Notes under the pieces: model-generated
What the model saw: only the letters and a program-made list of their open reading frames with translations
Told to the model about the DNA's origin: nothing
Databases searched by the model: none
Shown: positions 5,351 through 6,449 of the stretch, piece after piece
Layout of the letters: each line of letters begins with the position of its first letter
Numbering within the stretch: position 1 is the stretch's first letter
NCBI GenBank assembly: GCA_002432555.1
Contig: DJFO01000025.1
Location: 634-7,082 of the forward strand
Source of the DNA: Marinagarivorans sp. UBA5870
GTDB taxonomy: Bacteria; Pseudomonadota; Gammaproteobacteria; Pseudomonadales; Cellvibrionaceae
Direction: 5' to 3'
Length of the DNA stretch: 6,449 nucleotides
Program-made: the position numbers and the translations under genes

Positions 5351-6449
5351 ATGGCAAAGTTGGACTGTCAGTATTTTCCCGGGACCCCCGCAAGCTGGAT
5401 CTGCGCGTCCTGTCAGACCTGCTTTGGTGACAAGTGCATCCCCGCAGGTCACAGCCGGCACTGGGGAAAACGCCAGCCGCGTTGCATTCGGTGCGACGGC
5501 AACCTGCGTTATCTCGGCAACGCGACCGACGCTAAACCGTTCTGGCAAAAAATGCCGCACTTCTTTGCGTACCCTTTGCACCCCAACTGTCTGGTATTGA
5601 TTGCCCTCTCCGCCGGACTGAGCTTGTTATTTGCCACGGGGTTACTGGCGATCTTTTTTGTGCTGCTCGTGGTTGCCATGGTGATGAAATTCACTTTTGC
5701 CATTATTGAAAAACGCGGCAACGGCGATATCGAGCCACCGGCGCTTTCGGACGTGATCAGCAGCGACGAGCGTCACTTGTTTTTACGCCAAATCGCTGTG
5801 TTCATAGGGATGGGGGCCATGACCTATGTGGCTGGACAGCTCGGGCAATGGCTGGCGATTGCAGTCAGCATATTCTTCGCGTTTGCAATGCCGGCAAGCA
5901 CCATTATTTTAGCGGTGGATAAATCCGTGCGGCGGGCTCTGAATCCTCTGGTGCTGCTGTCCGTCATGGCGGCGATAGGCGTGCCTTATTTGCTGCTTTG
6001 GTTTTGCACTCAGATTATTTCCGCGGGGCCGGCCTACATCTTGCCCTGGTTTGCAGATTTTTTGCCGCTACCCATTTTGCTACCCGCCGTCACGGCGACC
6101 GTTGTGTATTTTGTCCTGGTCCTGTACACCATGCTCGGGTATGTGCTTTATCAATACCAGCAGGAGCTCGGCTACACCACCAGCTCCCAGGCACCTGAGA
6201 TGGACGTGCACGCCTTCGAAAAAGCCCGAGCGCTTGGCGAGGTTACCGTACTGATCCACGAGGGGCAGCTCGACCGTGCGCGCACGACACTCCGCACTGC
6301 CCTCGACCTGGTCAAGGACGATGTCGATCTTCATTTGCAGTACCACAAATTATTGACGGCCATCGGCGACAACACAGCGCTCGCCAATCACTGTCAATTT
6401 TTTGTCGATTTATGCGTGCGCCGCAAGGCCATTCATCATTCCGTACCTG
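5351..6449 (+). CDS. membrane protein with N-terminal cysteine-rich finger and C-terminal TPR-like helices (3' end outside window)
   Basis: 366 codons visible; continues past the right edge. The N-terminus has a B-box-like cysteine cluster: C6, C18, C21, C24, C29, H34, H37, C45 and C48, probably binding zinc. The usual first His of the C-x2-H-P pattern is Phe9 (CQYFP). A short linker (FWQKMPHFFAYPLHP, 64-78) leads to hydrophobic segments at about 79-118, 143-190, 197-224 and 239-268. A cytosolic helical region from about 288 (FEKARALGEVTVLIHEGQ..) looks like degenerate TPR repeats. This matches my memory of a gammaproteobacterial family often labelled DUF4013-like; its role is unknown. The ATG has GGAGG at 5342-5346, 4 bases upstream. 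The frame is open back to 5105 but the start is clear. It is divergent from all other genes here and is probably the stable backbone gene. Confidence 0.85.
   Translation, partial: MAKLDCQYFPGTPASWICASCQTCFGDKCIPAGHSRHWGKRQPRCIRCDGNLRYLGNATDAKPFWQKMPHFFAYPLHPNCLVLIALSAGLSLLFATGLLAIFFVLLVVAMVMKFTFAIIEKRGNGDIEPPALSDVISSDERHLFLRQIAVFIGMGAMTYVAGQLGQWLAIAVSIFFAFAMPASTIILAVDKSVRRALNPLVLLSVMAAIGVPYLLLWFCTQIISAGPAYILPWFADFLPLPILLPAVTATVVYFVLVLYTMLGYVLYQYQQELGYTTSSQAPEMDVHAFEKARALGEVTVLIHEGQLDRARTTLRTALDLVKDDVDLHLQYHKLLTAIGDNTALANHCQFFVDLCVRRKAIHHSVP

Noticed and set aside
5312..5721. Minus-strand open frames under the cysteine-finger gene
   Set aside because: They lie antisense to a strongly supported plus-strand membrane protein, overlap each other and have no recognisable domain.

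Overview
The window looks like a chromosomal accessory segment from a gram-negative bacterium, most likely a gammaproteobacterium. The clues are the lipoprotein signal on the glycoside hydrolase, the type of cysteine-finger membrane protein at the right edge, and the acetyltransferase subfamilies. The genus cannot be named from this stretch. A plant-polysaccharide-degrading lineage of the Cellvibrio/Saccharophagus kind would fit, but that is inference.

Layout. Everything from base 1 to about 5281 is written on the minus strand, so transcription runs right to left. From 5351 to the right edge there is one plus-strand gene, making the 5133-5350 interval a divergent boundary. In order of minus-strand transcription the genes are: an unidentified 3' gene remnant (5132-5281); the 3' remnant of a RibD-C/dihydrofolate-reductase-like gene (4898-5086); a polytopic membrane protein with an internal duplication (4047-4841); a mini-ORF behind a perfect Shine-Dalgarno sequence (3988-4014); a GNAT acetyltransferase (3422-3880); a small membrane protein (2869-3378); a RimJ/RimL-like GNAT (2327-2809); a second RimJ/RimL-like GNAT almost touching it (1733-2323); a GH12 endoglucanase-type lipoprotein (842-1669); and an alpha/beta hydrolase with an aspartate nucleophile that runs off the left edge (1-808).

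How they work together. There is no single obvious pathway. The minus-strand run is a collection of small, unrelated enzymes and membrane proteins, three of them acetyltransferases. Gaps are short (3 to 63 bases), except the 166 bases upstream of the 3422-3880 gene. The run starts beside two decayed gene ends. This looks like a hot spot that gains and loses cargo genes next to a stable neighbour, the plus-strand gene. It resembles an integron cassette array in content, but I found no paired attC-type sites, and most gaps are too short to hold one.

No rRNA, tRNA, CRISPR, transposase or integrase gene was seen. No confident novel defence or mobile system was found. The points most worth checking are the two truncated gene ends at 4898-5281, the internally duplicated membrane protein, and the leader-like region at 3881-4026.
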